Shown: piece by piece, positions 8,663 through 18,270 of the stretch | Position numbering within the stretch: position 1 is the stretch's first letter | Layout: every line of letters begins with the position of its first letter | Assembly (NCBI GenBank): GCA_015903995.1 | Contig: JABMDK010000002.1 | Location: 1 to 39,489, forward strand | From: Nitrospira sp. | GTDB lineage: Bacteria > Nitrospirota > Nitrospiria > Nitrospirales > Nitrospiraceae | Direction: 5' to 3' | Length of the DNA stretch: 39,489 nt | Position numbers and translations under genes: made by a program | The notes under the pieces: model-generated | What the model saw: the letters and a program-made list of their open reading frames with translations, nothing else | Databases searched by the model: none | Told to the model about the DNA's origin: nothing

Positions 8663-9394
8663 TTACATCACAATCCCGCCGCCGACCTGTATAGTCTGCC
8701 CTGTGAGCCACCGAGCCTCCTCGCTCACGATGAACGCCACCACATCGGCAATATCTTTCGGAACCCCGAGTCGTTTCATCGGCGTCAGCTGTATTCCGAT
8801 TTGCCGATACTCCTCCGTCATCATCCCGGTTTCGGTGAAACCCGGTGAAACCGTGTTCACCGTGATCCCCTTCGAAGCCAGTTCTTGCGCCAACCCTTTC
8901 GTGTATTGCTCAAGAGCTGCCTTGCTTCCAAGGTAGGCCGTGGCTCCGGGGAAGTGCAGATGCGTCCCCCCGGTTGAGATATTCACGATGCGCCCCCCGT
9001 CTTTGAGCACCTTCGCGGCTTCCTGCATGGCAAAGTACGGCCCTTTGGCATTCAGGGCGATGACACCATCGAAATCCTCTTCTGTCGTATCTTCAAGCGG
9101 CTTCGGCATGAACTTGCCCGCATTGTTCACCAGAATATCCAGCCTGTTGAATTGCTTCACGGTGTCGATCACCAGACGACGCGCCTCAGCCACCTGACTC
9201 ATGTCGGTTTGAACCGCGAGCGCCTTGCCCCCTTTGCCCTGAATCCCCACGACCACTTGTTGAGCCTTTTCCGAACTCTTCGAATAGTTCACTACGACGA
9301 TCGCACCATCTTCCGCCAATCGTTCTGCGATCGCTCGACCGATTCCGTTGGAAGCCCCGGTCACAATCGCCACTTTTCCGCTCAACGATTTCAT
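8663..9394 (-). CDS. SDR family oxidoreductase (FabG-like)
   Basis: A 243-residue classical short-chain dehydrogenase/reductase. The cofactor motif is TGASNGIG (12-19), NNAG is at 90-93, and the catalytic triad is Ser140, Tyr154, Lys158 (YLGSK). The C-terminal [12 protein letters not shown] is typical of FabG-like proteins. The frame is open back to 9460, but GAGGAG about 10 bases before ATG 9392-9394 and the start at [13 protein letters not shown] fix the beginning. NADPH use is likely but not proven. It belongs to the minus-strand operon, 34 bases after the nitroreductase stop and 7 before ridA. Confidence 0.92.
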   Translation of the reverse strand: MKSLSGKVAIVTGASNGIGRAIAERLAEDGAIVVVNYSKSSEKAQQVVVGIQGKGGKALAVQTDMSQVAEARRLVIDTVKQFNRLDILVNNAGKFMPKPLEDTTEEDFDGVIALNAKGPYFAMQEAAKVLKDGGRIVNISTGGTHLHFPGATAYLGSKAALEQYTKGLAQELASKGITVNTVSPGFTETGMMTEEYRQIGIQLTPMKRLGVPKDIADVVAFIVSEEARWLTGQTIQVGGGIVM

Positions 9395-9428
9395 CGACGA
9401 TGACTCCTCTTCTTGAACCAGACCAGTG

Positions 9429-10022
9429 CTATGGGATTGATACTCCCCACTGTCCCGCAAATGTCCATTCTCCGATCGGCCGACGAGTCCTTGGCCGCAG
9501 CTCGCGCTCGCGTAGCCGTTCCGGAAGAATATCCGAATTGCCTTGGTACCCGATCGCGATCATCGCCACCGGCTCGTAGCCTGCCGGGATGCGAAGATCG
9601 ACTCGCGCCTTCTCGATATCAAAACCCGCCATCTGATGGGCGACCAATCCGCTCGCCGCCGCTTGCAGGACAAGGTTTTCCGTCGCCAATCCCGTATCGT
9701 GAAAGGCGTGTCGATTCGACTTGCCGTCGTCCTCAAAATACATGCCGGCGACCGACAGCATCAGCACCGGCGCCCGGAACGCCCATGTTTTGTTTCCCTC
9801 CGCCAGACACTCAAACAGTCGATTCCACTCCGCTTCATGATCTTTGGTCGCCACGATGAATCGCCACGGCTGCTCGTTGTTCGATGAGGGCGCCCAACGG
9901 GCCGCCTCAAGCAGCGTCCGCAGTGCATCGGCATCCACCCGCCGTTCATCAAACGCACGGGGGCTCCAACGGCGGGCCAGCAACTCATGGATCGGAAAGT
10001 GAGTGTGCGCCGGCTGATCCAT
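9429..10022 (-). CDS. Nitroreductase family protein
   Basis: A 197-residue flavoprotein of the nitroreductase fold. RRWSPRAFDERRVD (about 17-30) and ARWAPSSNNEQPWRF (about 40-54) are the FMN-phosphate and ring-binding segments. HDTGLATENLVLQAAASGLVAHQMAGF (about 108-134) is the dimer-interface helix, and EPVAMIAIGYQG is the conserved C-terminal strand. Such enzymes reduce quinones and nitro compounds with NAD(P)H. It starts 5 bases after the outer-membrane factor gene. Its place behind an efflux pump fits detoxification of aromatic or quinone-like compounds. Confidence 0.92.
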   Translation of the reverse strand: MDQPAHTHFPIHELLARRWSPRAFDERRVDADALRTLLEAARWAPSSNNEQPWRFIVATKDHEAEWNRLFECLAEGNKTWAFRAPVLMLSVAGMYFEDDGKSNRHAFHDTGLATENLVLQAAASGLVAHQMAGFDIEKARVDLRIPAGYEPVAMIAIGYQGNSDILPERLRERELRPRTRRPIGEWTFAGQWGVSIP

Positions 10023-10027
10023 AGACG

Positions 10028-11440
10028 CTATCCTTTTTTCACATCTTCGGCTGATTGCATATCAGGAGACCAGCCGCCTCCGAGTGCTTTGTACAGTTGG
10101 ACGACCGATGCCAACAGCAACCGACGGGTGCTGGTCAACGCCAGCTCGGCCTCGAACAGATTTCTTCGCGCCACCAGAACATCGAGATAGTTCGCCAGCC
10201 CTCCCCTATAGCGGAGTTCGGCCAATTTCAGCGCAGACTGCAACGCCGCGACTTGTTGTTGTTGTGCTTCGCTCTGAATCCGTGCCGTCCGTACCGCAAC
10301 GAGCGCATCCTCCACTTCGCGAAAGGCCGTCAACACCGTCTGTTGGTACTGTGCCAGCGCTTGTTTATTTTGTGCTTCCACGGCTTCCTGCTGAAAACCC
10401 AACACTTGGGCATTCAACAGCGGAGTCGCAATGGCGGCACTAAACACGCCGAATGAGGAAGGATCGCTGAACAGTAAGGACAGTTCGGGATGCGCCACCC
10501 CCAGCAATCCGGTCAAGGTGATCCTTGGAAACCGTTCCGCTTTGGCCGCACCGATACGGGCGGTGGCGGCTGCCAACTGTTGTTCCGCCACCAACAAATC
10601 AGGACGCCGCTGCAACAACTCTGACGGCAGGCCGGCTGGTACCGCCGGCGGTATGACTTGCTCGTCCAGGGAGCGGCCTCGCGTCACGGCAAAGGGTTTG
10701 CGGCCGAGCAGCACGCTCAAATGATTCTCGGCTTGAACCATATACCGTTCGAGTTCGGCCGTGCGGGCCGCCGCATTGGCGCGCTCCGCCTCGAACTGAT
10801 CGGCATCCAACTTCGAGGTCATCCCTTGGCGCAACCGTGCCTGGGCAATCCGCACCGATTCCTCCCAGGATTGCAGCGTCCGTTTCGCGATATCGAGCTG
10901 CAGATCGAACTGAAGCAGGTTGAAGTAGGCTTCCGCAACGGCGCTGACCAATTGAATCGTGACCGCACGACGATTCTCTTCCTTCGACAACAAATCGGCG
11001 CGCGCCGCCTCATTGGTTCGCCTGACCCGCCCCCAGAGATCCACTTCCCACGCCAGATTGCCCAGCAAGTAATAGTTAAACGGGCTGGCAAATCCGGGAA
11101 AGAGAAAGTTCGCCTTGCGGCCGGCCGGCAGGCTTGAGGAAATCGAAATCCCCGGCATGTAATCCGACCTCGCGATCAAGGCCCGTGCCCGAAATTCTTC
11201 GACGGTCGCGACCGTCCGTTGGAGGTCCCGATTCTCCGCAAGCGCCGTTCGGATCAGCTGCTGCAACTGCTCATCGCGCAAGAGCTCCCACCAGGCCAGA
11301 TTGGCCAGCGACGGCATATCCGACTGACCGTCCGCCATGCGAAACCGATCTTCCCCATCGGTCTGTGGGCGCTTGTAATCAGGTCCCACCGTACAGGACA
11401 GGAGAAGCACGGCGAGCCCGATGATGACGATCGTGCGCAT
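10028..11440 (-). CDS. RND efflux outer-membrane factor (NodT/OprM-like lipoprotein)
   Basis: A 470-residue outer-membrane channel of the TolC superfamily. It begins with a lipoprotein signal peptide (MRTIVIIGLAVLLLSC, lipidated Cys16), then VGPDYKRP, the almost invariant start of the mature NodT/OprM family. Two repeated helical domains follow, with VDLWGRVRR and RPDLLVAEQQLAAATARIGAAKAERFP as landmarks, and RYRGGLANYLDVLVARRNLFEAELAL near the C-terminus. It starts one base after the stop of the inner-membrane pump gene and completes the tripartite complex encoded by the two genes upstream. Confidence 0.95.
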   Translation of the reverse strand: MRTIVIIGLAVLLLSCTVGPDYKRPQTDGEDRFRMADGQSDMPSLANLAWWELLRDEQLQQLIRTALAENRDLQRTVATVEEFRARALIARSDYMPGISISSSLPAGRKANFLFPGFASPFNYYLLGNLAWEVDLWGRVRRTNEAARADLLSKEENRRAVTIQLVSAVAEAYFNLLQFDLQLDIAKRTLQSWEESVRIAQARLRQGMTSKLDADQFEAERANAAARTAELERYMVQAENHLSVLLGRKPFAVTRGRSLDEQVIPPAVPAGLPSELLQRRPDLLVAEQQLAAATARIGAAKAERFPRITLTGLLGVAHPELSLLFSDPSSFGVFSAAIATPLLNAQVLGFQQEAVEAQNKQALAQYQQTVLTAFREVEDALVAVRTARIQSEAQQQQVAALQSALKLAELRYRGGLANYLDVLVARRNLFEAELALTSTRRLLLASVVQLYKALGGGWSPDMQSAEDVKKG

Positions 11441-11441
11441 G

Positions 11442-14400
11442 TTAGGACTTATCCTCCACGGAAAGGGTGGACACGGCGGGCTGAGTCTCGCGTGCCGCTG
11501 ATTGTTCCTTACGCCTCGTCAGCTTTCTCAGCAACACAAAAAACAACGGCACAAAAAAGATTGCCAAGAAGGTTGCCGCCAACATCCCGCCCATGACACC
11601 TGTCCCGATCGACTGACGGCTTGACGCACCAGCCCCCCTGGCCACCACCAACGGCACCATGCCGAAAATAAAGGCCATCGACGTCATGATGATCGGCCGA
11701 AAACGCAGTCGAGCGGCTTCGATCGCGGCTTCGATCAAGGGACGCCCTGCTTCGTATCGGGTATTGGCGAACTCGACGATCAGAATGGCATTTTTGGCGG
11801 TCAAGCCGATCAATGTCACCAATCCGATCTGGAAATAGATATCGTTCTCGAAACCACGTACCCACACGGCGGTCAGCGCGCCGAAAATTCCGAATGGAAC
11901 GGCCAGAATCACCGCGAAGGGAACCACCCAACTCTCGAACTGTGCCGCCAGCACAAGGAAGACCATCAGCAGGCCGACGATGAAAACCAGGTTGGACTGG
12001 CCGCTCATTCGTCGCTCCTGAAACGAAAGGCCGCTCCAATCGATCCCATACCCTTGTGGAACCAACACTTCTTTCGCCACACGCTCCAGCGCTTCGAGCG
12101 CTTGTCCTGAGCTGTAACCCGGCGCGGCCGCCCCCAACACCAGCGCCGTATTATACCCGTTGAAGTGCTTCACCGGATCCGGCCCGCTCTGATACTCCGC
12201 CGTCACCACAGTGTCGAGCGGAATCATATTGGTCCCCTGCGCATTCTGAGCCCGCAAATAGATTTTTGACAAGTCTTGCGGCGTCGACCGAAACTCTGCT
12301 TCCGCCTCGGTCTGCACGTGATAGACCCGACCGAACTTCACGAAGTCGTTGATATAGAAATTCCCGAAATAGGCCTGCAACGTGTCAAAGATATCCGAGA
12401 TGGGGACGCCTAAGGCTTTCGCCCGTTCCCGATTCACATGGGCATAGACCCGCGGCGAGGACACACGGAAATTCGTCCCCACCCGCCCGATCGCCGGTTC
12501 CTGTTGCACCCGTTCCACAAACTGCTGCGCGACGCCGGCAAACCGCTTGAAATCTTCGCCGGTCGGATCTTGCAACTGCGCGGAGAATCCCCCGGCCGCG
12601 CCGACCCCCTCAATCGCCGGCGCATTGAATGCCAACAAGAGCGCTTCAGGAATCTTCGCAAACTCAGCGTACGCCGCACCGACCATCGCCTTCACATGGT
12701 TCTGCGGCTCCGGCCGCTCATCCCACGGGATCAGCGGCACGAACATCGTGGCAGAGTTCGGTCCTCTGGTGCCGAAGACGAAGTTTTGACCGGACAGGGC
12801 ATCCGTCGAGTTGACCGCCGGATTAGCCTGAAATACCCTCTCAATTCTTTCAAGCACCGCATCCGTCCGCTGCTTCGAGGCACCATCCGGCAGCTGCGCG
12901 ACCACGATGAAATACCCTTGGTCTTCCTCAGGCACGAAACTCTTCGGCAGCGTCTGGAATAGGCTGAAAGAGACGGCGAGAAGCACCCCGAAAACCGCCA
13001 TCACCCGTATCGGTCTGGCTAAAATCGCACCAACCGCATTGGTGTAGCCACGCTGCGTGTGCCGAAACAGCCGGTCAAACAGCACCCAGAATGCGGCCCG
13101 TTCTCCGTGTTGCGATCTCAAGACAACGGCGCAGAGCGCCGGGCTGAGGGTCAGCGCCACGAATCCTGACACCGTCACCGAGATGGCAATCGTGGCGGCA
13201 AACTGTTTATAGAGTGCTCCGGTGATCCCGCCGACAAACCCGACAGGCGCGAAGACCGAGACCAGGACCAACACGATCGCGATGATGGGTGCCGTCACTT
13301 CGCTCATCGCCCGTTTGGCCGCAGCTTTGGCCGACAACCGATCTTCACGCATGTGCCGCTCGACATTTTCCACCACCACGATCGCGTCGTCGACCACGAT
13401 CCCGATCGCGAGCACCATGCCGAACAAGGTAATGGTATTGATCGAGAATCCCAATGCGTAGAGCCCCATGAACGTGCCGATCAGCGACACCGGCACGGCA
13501 ACCATCGGAATGACGGTCGCACGCCAGCTCTCAAGGAACAGATAGACGACGAGCACCACCAAAATCATCGCCTCCGCCAACGTCTTCACCACTTCCCTGA
13601 TCGAGACTTCGATGAAGTGGGTGGTGTCGTAGGGAACGTCGTACGACATCCCCGGAGGAAAATTCTTGGCCAGTTCGTCCATCTTGGCCCGCGCGCCTCG
13701 GACCATTTCAAGCGCGTTCGCACCAGGAGACAAAAACGTGAGAATGAATGTGGTGGGCTTGCTGTTCCAGCGAGCCTCAAGGGCATAGGACTGCGCACCC
13801 ACTTCGATCCTGGCCACATCCTTCAAGCGGACCAAGGAACCATCCGGAAGGGCACGCACGATCAACTCCTCGAATTCCTTGACCTCCGTCAGCCGTCCCT
13901 TCGCGATGATCGGGATCGTTAATTCTGTCCCCTTCAATGCCGGTTCTCTCCCGATCGTCCCGGCCGGATAATCACGATTCTGCTCTCGGATGATCGCGGC
14001 GATATCGCTCGGCACCAGCCCCAACTTCGCCATATGCAACGGATTGAGAATGATCCGCATGCTGTAACTTGATTGTCCGAACACCCAGGCATCTCCGACA
14101 CCCTTGACCCGTTTGAGATCATCGACCACCCGTCGTGTGGCGTAATTCGAGAGGAACACGGCATCGTGTTGAGGGTCGGTCGACTTCAGCACAAACACCG
14201 CGAGTAAGTTGCGGGTGGCCTTTTTGACGGACACGCCCTGCCGGATGACTTCCGACGGCAACTGGGGTTCCGCAAGCTTTTCACGGTTCTGGGTTTGGAC
14301 TTGGGCGATATCCGGATTGGTGCCGACCTCAAACGTCAGCGTGATGGAGACGTGCCCGTCGTTACTGCTGGTGGATTCAAAATATAAGAGGTTATCAATG

Positions 14401-14615
14401 CCGGGGAGCATCACCTCGATCGGCCTGGCCACCGCCTCGGCGGCGACTTCCGCACTGGCGCCAGGATAATCCGCTTCAATCTGCACGACCGGGGGGTTCA
14501 TCTCCGGGAACTGCGCAACCGGAAGGAACTGCAGCGCAAGCAGCCCCATCACCACAATGATGATGGACACCACTGACGCAAGAATCGGACGGTCTATGAA
14601 GGCATGCAACGTCAT
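11442..14615 (-). CDS. RND (HAE1) efflux pump, inner-membrane subunit
   Basis: A 1057-residue AcrB/MexB-like proton-driven exporter of normal length. It opens with FIDRPILASVVSIIIVVMGL (helix 1) and AQFPEMNPPVVQIEADYPGA. The proton-relay Asp pair lies in GIVVDDAIVVVENVERH (about residue 405) in helix 4. Two large periplasmic loops and a second set of six helices follow, including GLTAKNAILIVEFAN. HAE1 pumps expel amphiphilic and aromatic compounds. It lies 13 bases after the adaptor gene and 1 base before the outer-membrane factor. The substrate is unknown, but the neighbouring nitroreductase, RidA and dioxygenase-like genes point to reactive organics. Confidence 0.96.
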   Translation of the reverse strand: MTLHAFIDRPILASVVSIIIVVMGLLALQFLPVAQFPEMNPPVVQIEADYPGASAEVAAEAVARPIEVMLPGIDNLLYFESTSSNDGHVSITLTFEVGTNPDIAQVQTQNREKLAEPQLPSEVIRQGVSVKKATRNLLAVFVLKSTDPQHDAVFLSNYATRRVVDDLKRVKGVGDAWVFGQSSYSMRIILNPLHMAKLGLVPSDIAAIIREQNRDYPAGTIGREPALKGTELTIPIIAKGRLTEVKEFEELIVRALPDGSLVRLKDVARIEVGAQSYALEARWNSKPTTFILTFLSPGANALEMVRGARAKMDELAKNFPPGMSYDVPYDTTHFIEVSIREVVKTLAEAMILVVLVVYLFLESWRATVIPMVAVPVSLIGTFMGLYALGFSINTITLFGMVLAIGIVVDDAIVVVENVERHMREDRLSAKAAAKRAMSEVTAPIIAIVLVLVSVFAPVGFVGGITGALYKQFAATIAISVTVSGFVALTLSPALCAVVLRSQHGERAAFWVLFDRLFRHTQRGYTNAVGAILARPIRVMAVFGVLLAVSFSLFQTLPKSFVPEEDQGYFIVVAQLPDGASKQRTDAVLERIERVFQANPAVNSTDALSGQNFVFGTRGPNSATMFVPLIPWDERPEPQNHVKAMVGAAYAEFAKIPEALLLAFNAPAIEGVGAAGGFSAQLQDPTGEDFKRFAGVAQQFVERVQQEPAIGRVGTNFRVSSPRVYAHVNRERAKALGVPISDIFDTLQAYFGNFYINDFVKFGRVYHVQTEAEAEFRSTPQDLSKIYLRAQNAQGTNMIPLDTVVTAEYQSGPDPVKHFNGYNTALVLGAAAPGYSSGQALEALERVAKEVLVPQGYGIDWSGLSFQERRMSGQSNLVFIVGLLMVFLVLAAQFESWVVPFAVILAVPFGIFGALTAVWVRGFENDIYFQIGLVTLIGLTAKNAILIVEFANTRYEAGRPLIEAAIEAARLRFRPIIMTSMAFIFGMVPLVVARGAGASSRQSIGTGVMGGMLAATFLAIFFVPLFFVLLRKLTRRKEQSAARETQPAVSTLSVEDKS

Positions 14616-14628
14616 CAGCGATGTTTCT

Positions 14629-15815
14629 TCAGGATTGAGGCGAGGCGGGAGCTGACTCTGCAGCAGGCACCTTCGTCCGACTCCAGGGAACAGCCTTCAC
14701 CGGCGCGCCGGGACCGATCTTCATCATCCCATTCACGACCACACGATCGCCTTGTTTCAGACCTGTATCAATAAGCCACTGCTCCCCTTTCCAGTCGGAC
14801 GCGGCGACGCCGCGAATTTGGACCTTCTCGTCCTGATCAACGACAAAGACGAAAGGCCCCTGAGGCCCCTGCAGCACGGCTCGCTGAGGAATAAGGATGG
14901 CGTCGGTTTTTGTATCGCCGGTGAATCGAACCTTCACAAATTGCCCCGGCAGCAAGGTGCGCTTCGGATTCGGAAAGGTAATACGTGTCTGCCGCGAGCT
15001 GGTTTCCGTTCGCAGTCCCGGCTCCAGCAGATCGAGCACCCCTTCATGGGGATAGACCGTGCCGTCCATGAGCGTGAGACGACCTCGTAATTGATAGACC
15101 CCCGGATGGGTGATTCGCTTCGCCTCAATATCCCGTCGCCGCTTGAGAATGAATGTCTCGGGGACATTCACCACCACATACATCGGATCGACGCGATGAA
15201 TCGTCGTCAGAAGATCGGTCTGCGCAGACACCAGCCGCCCTTCATAGTAGCGGCTGCGCTCAATCAGCCCGGTGATGGGGGCCGTAATGAGCGTGTTATC
15301 CAGATCGAACTGGGCCTTGATGAGGTCAGCGCGAGCCCCTTCCACCGCCGCGTTCGCCGCAAGCTCTTCAGCCACGGCATCATCCACATCTTTTTGGCTC
15401 ACCGCCTGCTCGGCAAGCAACGGCTTGACCCGTGCAAGATTCTGTTTGGCTTGAACGACGCGGGCCTCCGCTTGGGCAATCTTGGCCCTCGCACTCGCTG
15501 CCGCCGCCTTGAACGGAACGGGGTCGATCTGATAGAGGCGATCACCTTTCTTCACGTCGCGACCCTCTGGGTAGAGAACCGCCTTCAACAGTCCCGTCAC
15601 TTGAGAACGGATCTCCACGGGACGGGACGCTTCGGCCTGGCCGATAAACTCCGGTTCATCGGGAACGGTCTGTGTCTCAACCGTAACGACTTCCACCTGC
15701 GACACTTCTTGTGGCGGCATAGACCCGGCCTCCTGTCTGCAGGCAGCCGATGCCCCGAGCGCCACAAAACCAGGCACACCATGATCCATTGCATCGCCTG
15801 ATGATCCTTCAGCAT
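14629..15815 (-). CDS. RND periplasmic adaptor subunit, apparent frameshift in signal peptide
   Basis: The adaptor (membrane fusion protein) links pump and channel. The main frame gives EFIGQAEASRPVEIRSQVTGLL (barrel-sandwich start), YPEGRDVKKGDRLYQIDPVPF (lipoyl half), a coiled-coil hairpin with many Ala and Lys, APITGLIERSRYYEGRLV, and a C-terminal beta-barrel. The longest single frame starts at 15789 (MDHGVPGF) with no secretion signal. A second frame starts at ATG 15813-15815 after AGGTGG and encodes MLKDHQAMQWIMVCLVL, a good signal-peptide start. The main frame then continues ALGASAAC, a plausible cleavage site. Adding one base at the four-A run 15766-15769 joins them. Either a sequencing slip or a genuine loss of secretion explains this. 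Confidence 0.85.
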
Positions 15816-15955
15816 GCCACCTACCTTATTCTGTAATCCTCACCACCGATTCCTCAGGAAGACAAACGTTGCATTGTACCCAGGAAGATGAGACGGCAGC
15901 AAGCCCAAGATAGACAAGGCTTCGCGCCATTCCGGCAACCGCACACAATCACCAC

Positions 15956-16297
15956 TCAGAACTCATCTTCCGTCATGCCCGGTGAACGCTTGTCACAGTT
16001 CTTCTTTGCAGGATCAGATCGATCCATCCCTGTGATCTCTTCAACAACACATTTCGTCAAACAACCGGAGGCCGTTAGACTCGCTCCCTGTTGCCACAGA
16101 CGAGCCAAGAGCATCTTGCCTTCGGCATCGATGAATGTCACGCCGGTCAGGTCGATCATCACGCGCTGAGGCTGCTGCGCGGACACCTTCCGCCAATACC
16201 CGCTGAGTTCCTGGACCCAGGGACCCATCAGTCGTCCCTCAAGTCGAAGCAACACAGAGTCTGGTTCAGCTCCTGGCTGTTCAGTAATCCTCAACAT
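15956..16297 (-). CDS. STAS domain protein
   Basis: A 113-residue STAS (sulfate transporter and anti-sigma antagonist) domain: VLLRLEGRLMGPWVQEL, then PQRVMIDLTGVTFIDAEGKMLL, the strand-turn-helix where SpoIIAA-type proteins carry a phosphorylatable Ser. Here that position reads DAEGK, so regulation by Ser phosphorylation is doubtful. The C-terminal tail (about 30 residues, Cys and Lys rich) is variable. It is the first gene after the sigma-54 promoter at 16419-16434 and precedes the RND genes by 140 bases. It may be the first cistron of that operon, perhaps a regulatory partner. Confidence 0.82.
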   Translation of the reverse strand: MLRITEQPGAEPDSVLLRLEGRLMGPWVQELSGYWRKVSAQQPQRVMIDLTGVTFIDAEGKMLLARLWQQGASLTASGCLTKCVVEEITGMDRSDPAKKNCDKRSPGMTEDEF

Positions 16298-16418
16298 AAC
16301 TGAGGTCGCCGAAAGGCTTCGTCCTTAATCTGGTCACCGCGTTCAGCTTACTCTGATGGAATGCCACTCTCGTCGCCATACCCAATCCTCCGTGATCAAA
16401 GAGGCTACCGCTTGATTT

Positions 16419-16434
16419 TGCAACTCATGTTCCC
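16419..16434 (-). promoter_or_regulatory. Sigma-54 promoter for the STAS-RND operon
   Basis: Read on the minus strand: GGGAAC, five bases (ATGAG), then TTGCA. This matches the sigma-54 consensus TGGCAC-N5-TTGCA at 9 of 11 positions, with the GG and GC doublets exactly ten bases apart. The predicted start is near 16408, giving a leader of about 111 bases before the STAS gene. It lies about 140 bases downstream (centre to start) of the palindromic element at 16531-16567. Confidence 0.75.
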
Positions 16435-16530
16435 GCTGGTCTTGACCAAGACAGCATTACCGAAACTATTGAATTGTCTGAGAAGAATCGTCGCGACCCG
16501 AGAACGTATCGCTGGAGAGTTTTGTAAGAT

Positions 16531-16567
16531 GTGCCGAGCCCACGGCACGGTGCCGAAAGATCGGCAC
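16531..16567 (-). promoter_or_regulatory. Double palindrome, likely activator binding site 1
   Basis: 37 bases hold two inverted repeats with centres 19 bases apart. The first pairs GTGCCG (16531-16536) with CGGCAC (16543-16548). The second pairs GTGCCGA (16550-16556) with TCGGCAC (16561-16567). The element matches that at 22606-22642 at 30 of 37 positions without gaps. Its centre lies about 141 bases upstream of the predicted sigma-54 start, the usual place for a bacterial enhancer-binding protein. Confidence 0.75.
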
Positions 16568-16646
16568 AAGCGCCGATGAGATCATTCGAGAAACTCCTCA
16601 TATGAGGCGCCAGCAAGAGACGGGCGAACATAGATAGACGCGGGGC

Positions 16647-18185
16647 TTACGAGACGCGGGGAATTCCGAGCTTCTGCATTTTTGACTGAAGGGTGGTTCG
16701 CTTGATTCCTAACCGAGCCGCAGCACCAGCTGGGCCACCGATGACCCCTCGTGCTTCATGTAGGGCGCGCACGATTTGCTCGCGCTCGGCTGCTTCAAGC
16801 GTTGAGCTTGAGAGGGGAACGGAACGATCATGTGCCTGGAGTTCACTCATCGGCACCTGTAGATCAGGCCCCTGCGTGAGGATAACGGAACGCTCCACCA
16901 AATTCTCCAGTTCACGGATATTACCCGGCCACGCATACCGAGAGAGCACATCGAGCGTTGTGGCAGGGACCCTCTGGATATTCTTCTTCATGCGCAGGGC
17001 ATAGTGCTGCGTAAAATACCGGACGAGAATAGGAATATCGTCTCGACGCTCACGGAGCGGCGGCATGGTAACGGGAAAGACGTTCAGACGGTAGTACAAG
17101 TCGCTTCGAAACTGTTTCTGCTCCACCGACTCCCTGAGATCCCGATTCGTGGCGGCGATCAAGCGCACGTTCACTCGGATCGTTTTGGTGCCGCCGAGTC
17201 GCTCGAATTCCTGCTCCTGGAGTACACGAAGTAGCTTCGATTGCAGTTCCGGCGGAATTTCGCCCACTTCATCCAGAAAGATGGTGCCGCGATCGGCCAA
17301 CTCAAACCGCCCGGCTTTCTGCGAGATTGCCCCAGTGAAGGCTCCTCGCTCATGCCCGAACAACTCACTCTCCAACAGTCCGGTTGGAATCGCCGCACAG
17401 TTCAGTTTGACGAATGTGCGCTCACGTCGGCCGCTCAGTCGATGAATTGCCCGAGCGATGAGTTCCTTGCCGGTCCCGGTTTCTCCTTGAATCAACACGG
17501 TCGAATCGGTCGGAGCCACGACTTCGACTTGCTTCAGCACCTTTTTGAGAGGGGTGCTGTCGCCGATGATGTCGTCGAACCCATGCTCAGTCCGAAGCTC
17601 CTCTTCGAGATAGAGCTTCTCCTTGGCCAACTTATCTTTGAGCTCGGCGATCTGCTGAAAGGCCAAGGCATTTTCAACGGCGACCGCGACTTGTTGAGCC
17701 ACTTGTTTCAGGAACTCCACATCCGCATCGCTATAGGCCTCTCTTTGCAGGCTTAAGAATCCCATGGCGCCCAACCGACCTCGCGCTGTGGTCAGCGGAA
17801 CAAAGCAAAATGACTCCGTCCCATCTTCCCTCATTTGGCCGATAACCTTTGACCAACGGCGCTCCTCCGTTAACTTCGGCACAAGGAGCGGCTGCTGCTG
17901 CTGCCAGACCAACCCGGCGGGGCAATCATCGATGGGGACTTCATGGCCCCCCACGAGATCCGCCGGCACATTGGCCTGAATGGTATGGAGGCGCATCATT
18001 TTCTTGATGGGGTCATGTAGGGAGAGATCGACGAAATTCACCTGCACGACCCGAGGAAGCCGGTGTGCGAGGTCGCGAAAGAGCTGATCGAGGTCCCGTT
18101 GCGCGGAAATTGCCTGTGCAACCTCGAGGAGCGCTTGGTAGCGCTCCGCAAGGTCCCCGCAGGGAGAAATGCCCTGTCGATCCAT
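16647..18185 (-). CDS. Sigma-54-dependent transcriptional activator (GAF-AAA-Fis)
   Basis: A 512-residue enhancer-binding protein. Residues about 15-175 form a GAF sensory domain, 175-200 a coiled linker, and 205-440 the AAA+ ATPase with Walker A GETGTGKE (234-241), the sigma-54-contacting GAFTGA (281-286), Walker B TIFLDE (301-306) and the arginine region PLRERRDDI. The last 35 residues form a Fis-type helix-turn-helix (GPAGAAARLGIKRTTLQSKM). Overall it is FhlA/NorR-like; the signal is unknown. The open frame reaches 18431, but ATG 18183-18185 avoids overlap with the CDGSH gene. It is the last cistron of the block starting with NmrA, and both nearby sigma-54 promoters are plausible targets. 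Confidence 0.93.
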   Translation of the reverse strand: MDRQGISPCGDLAERYQALLEVAQAISAQRDLDQLFRDLAHRLPRVVQVNFVDLSLHDPIKKMMRLHTIQANVPADLVGGHEVPIDDCPAGLVWQQQQPLLVPKLTEERRWSKVIGQMREDGTESFCFVPLTTARGRLGAMGFLSLQREAYSDADVEFLKQVAQQVAVAVENALAFQQIAELKDKLAKEKLYLEEELRTEHGFDDIIGDSTPLKKVLKQVEVVAPTDSTVLIQGETGTGKELIARAIHRLSGRRERTFVKLNCAAIPTGLLESELFGHERGAFTGAISQKAGRFELADRGTIFLDEVGEIPPELQSKLLRVLQEQEFERLGGTKTIRVNVRLIAATNRDLRESVEQKQFRSDLYYRLNVFPVTMPPLRERRDDIPILVRYFTQHYALRMKKNIQRVPATTLDVLSRYAWPGNIRELENLVERSVILTQGPDLQVPMSELQAHDRSVPLSSSTLEAAEREQIVRALHEARGVIGGPAGAAARLGIKRTTLQSKMQKLGIPRVS

Positions 18186-18270
18186 AGACCGGCAGTATGG
18201 ACTATCTACTGACACCGGCTCAAGAGCCACGCCAGACACGCACGCGGTGTCTATGACGCTCCCGACGTCT

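Noticed and set aside
15091-15801. 236-codon plus-strand frame antisense to the adaptor
   Set aside because: The adaptor is well supported by family motifs; this frame is a shadow.
16596-16607. CCTCATATGAGG perfect 12-bp palindrome as an operator
   Set aside because: Single occurrence, no second copy near the other promoter; may be chance.
16425-16631. 68-codon minus-strand open frame between STAS and activator genes
   Set aside because: Overlaps the sigma-54 promoter and enhancer element, and its product has no recognisable feature.
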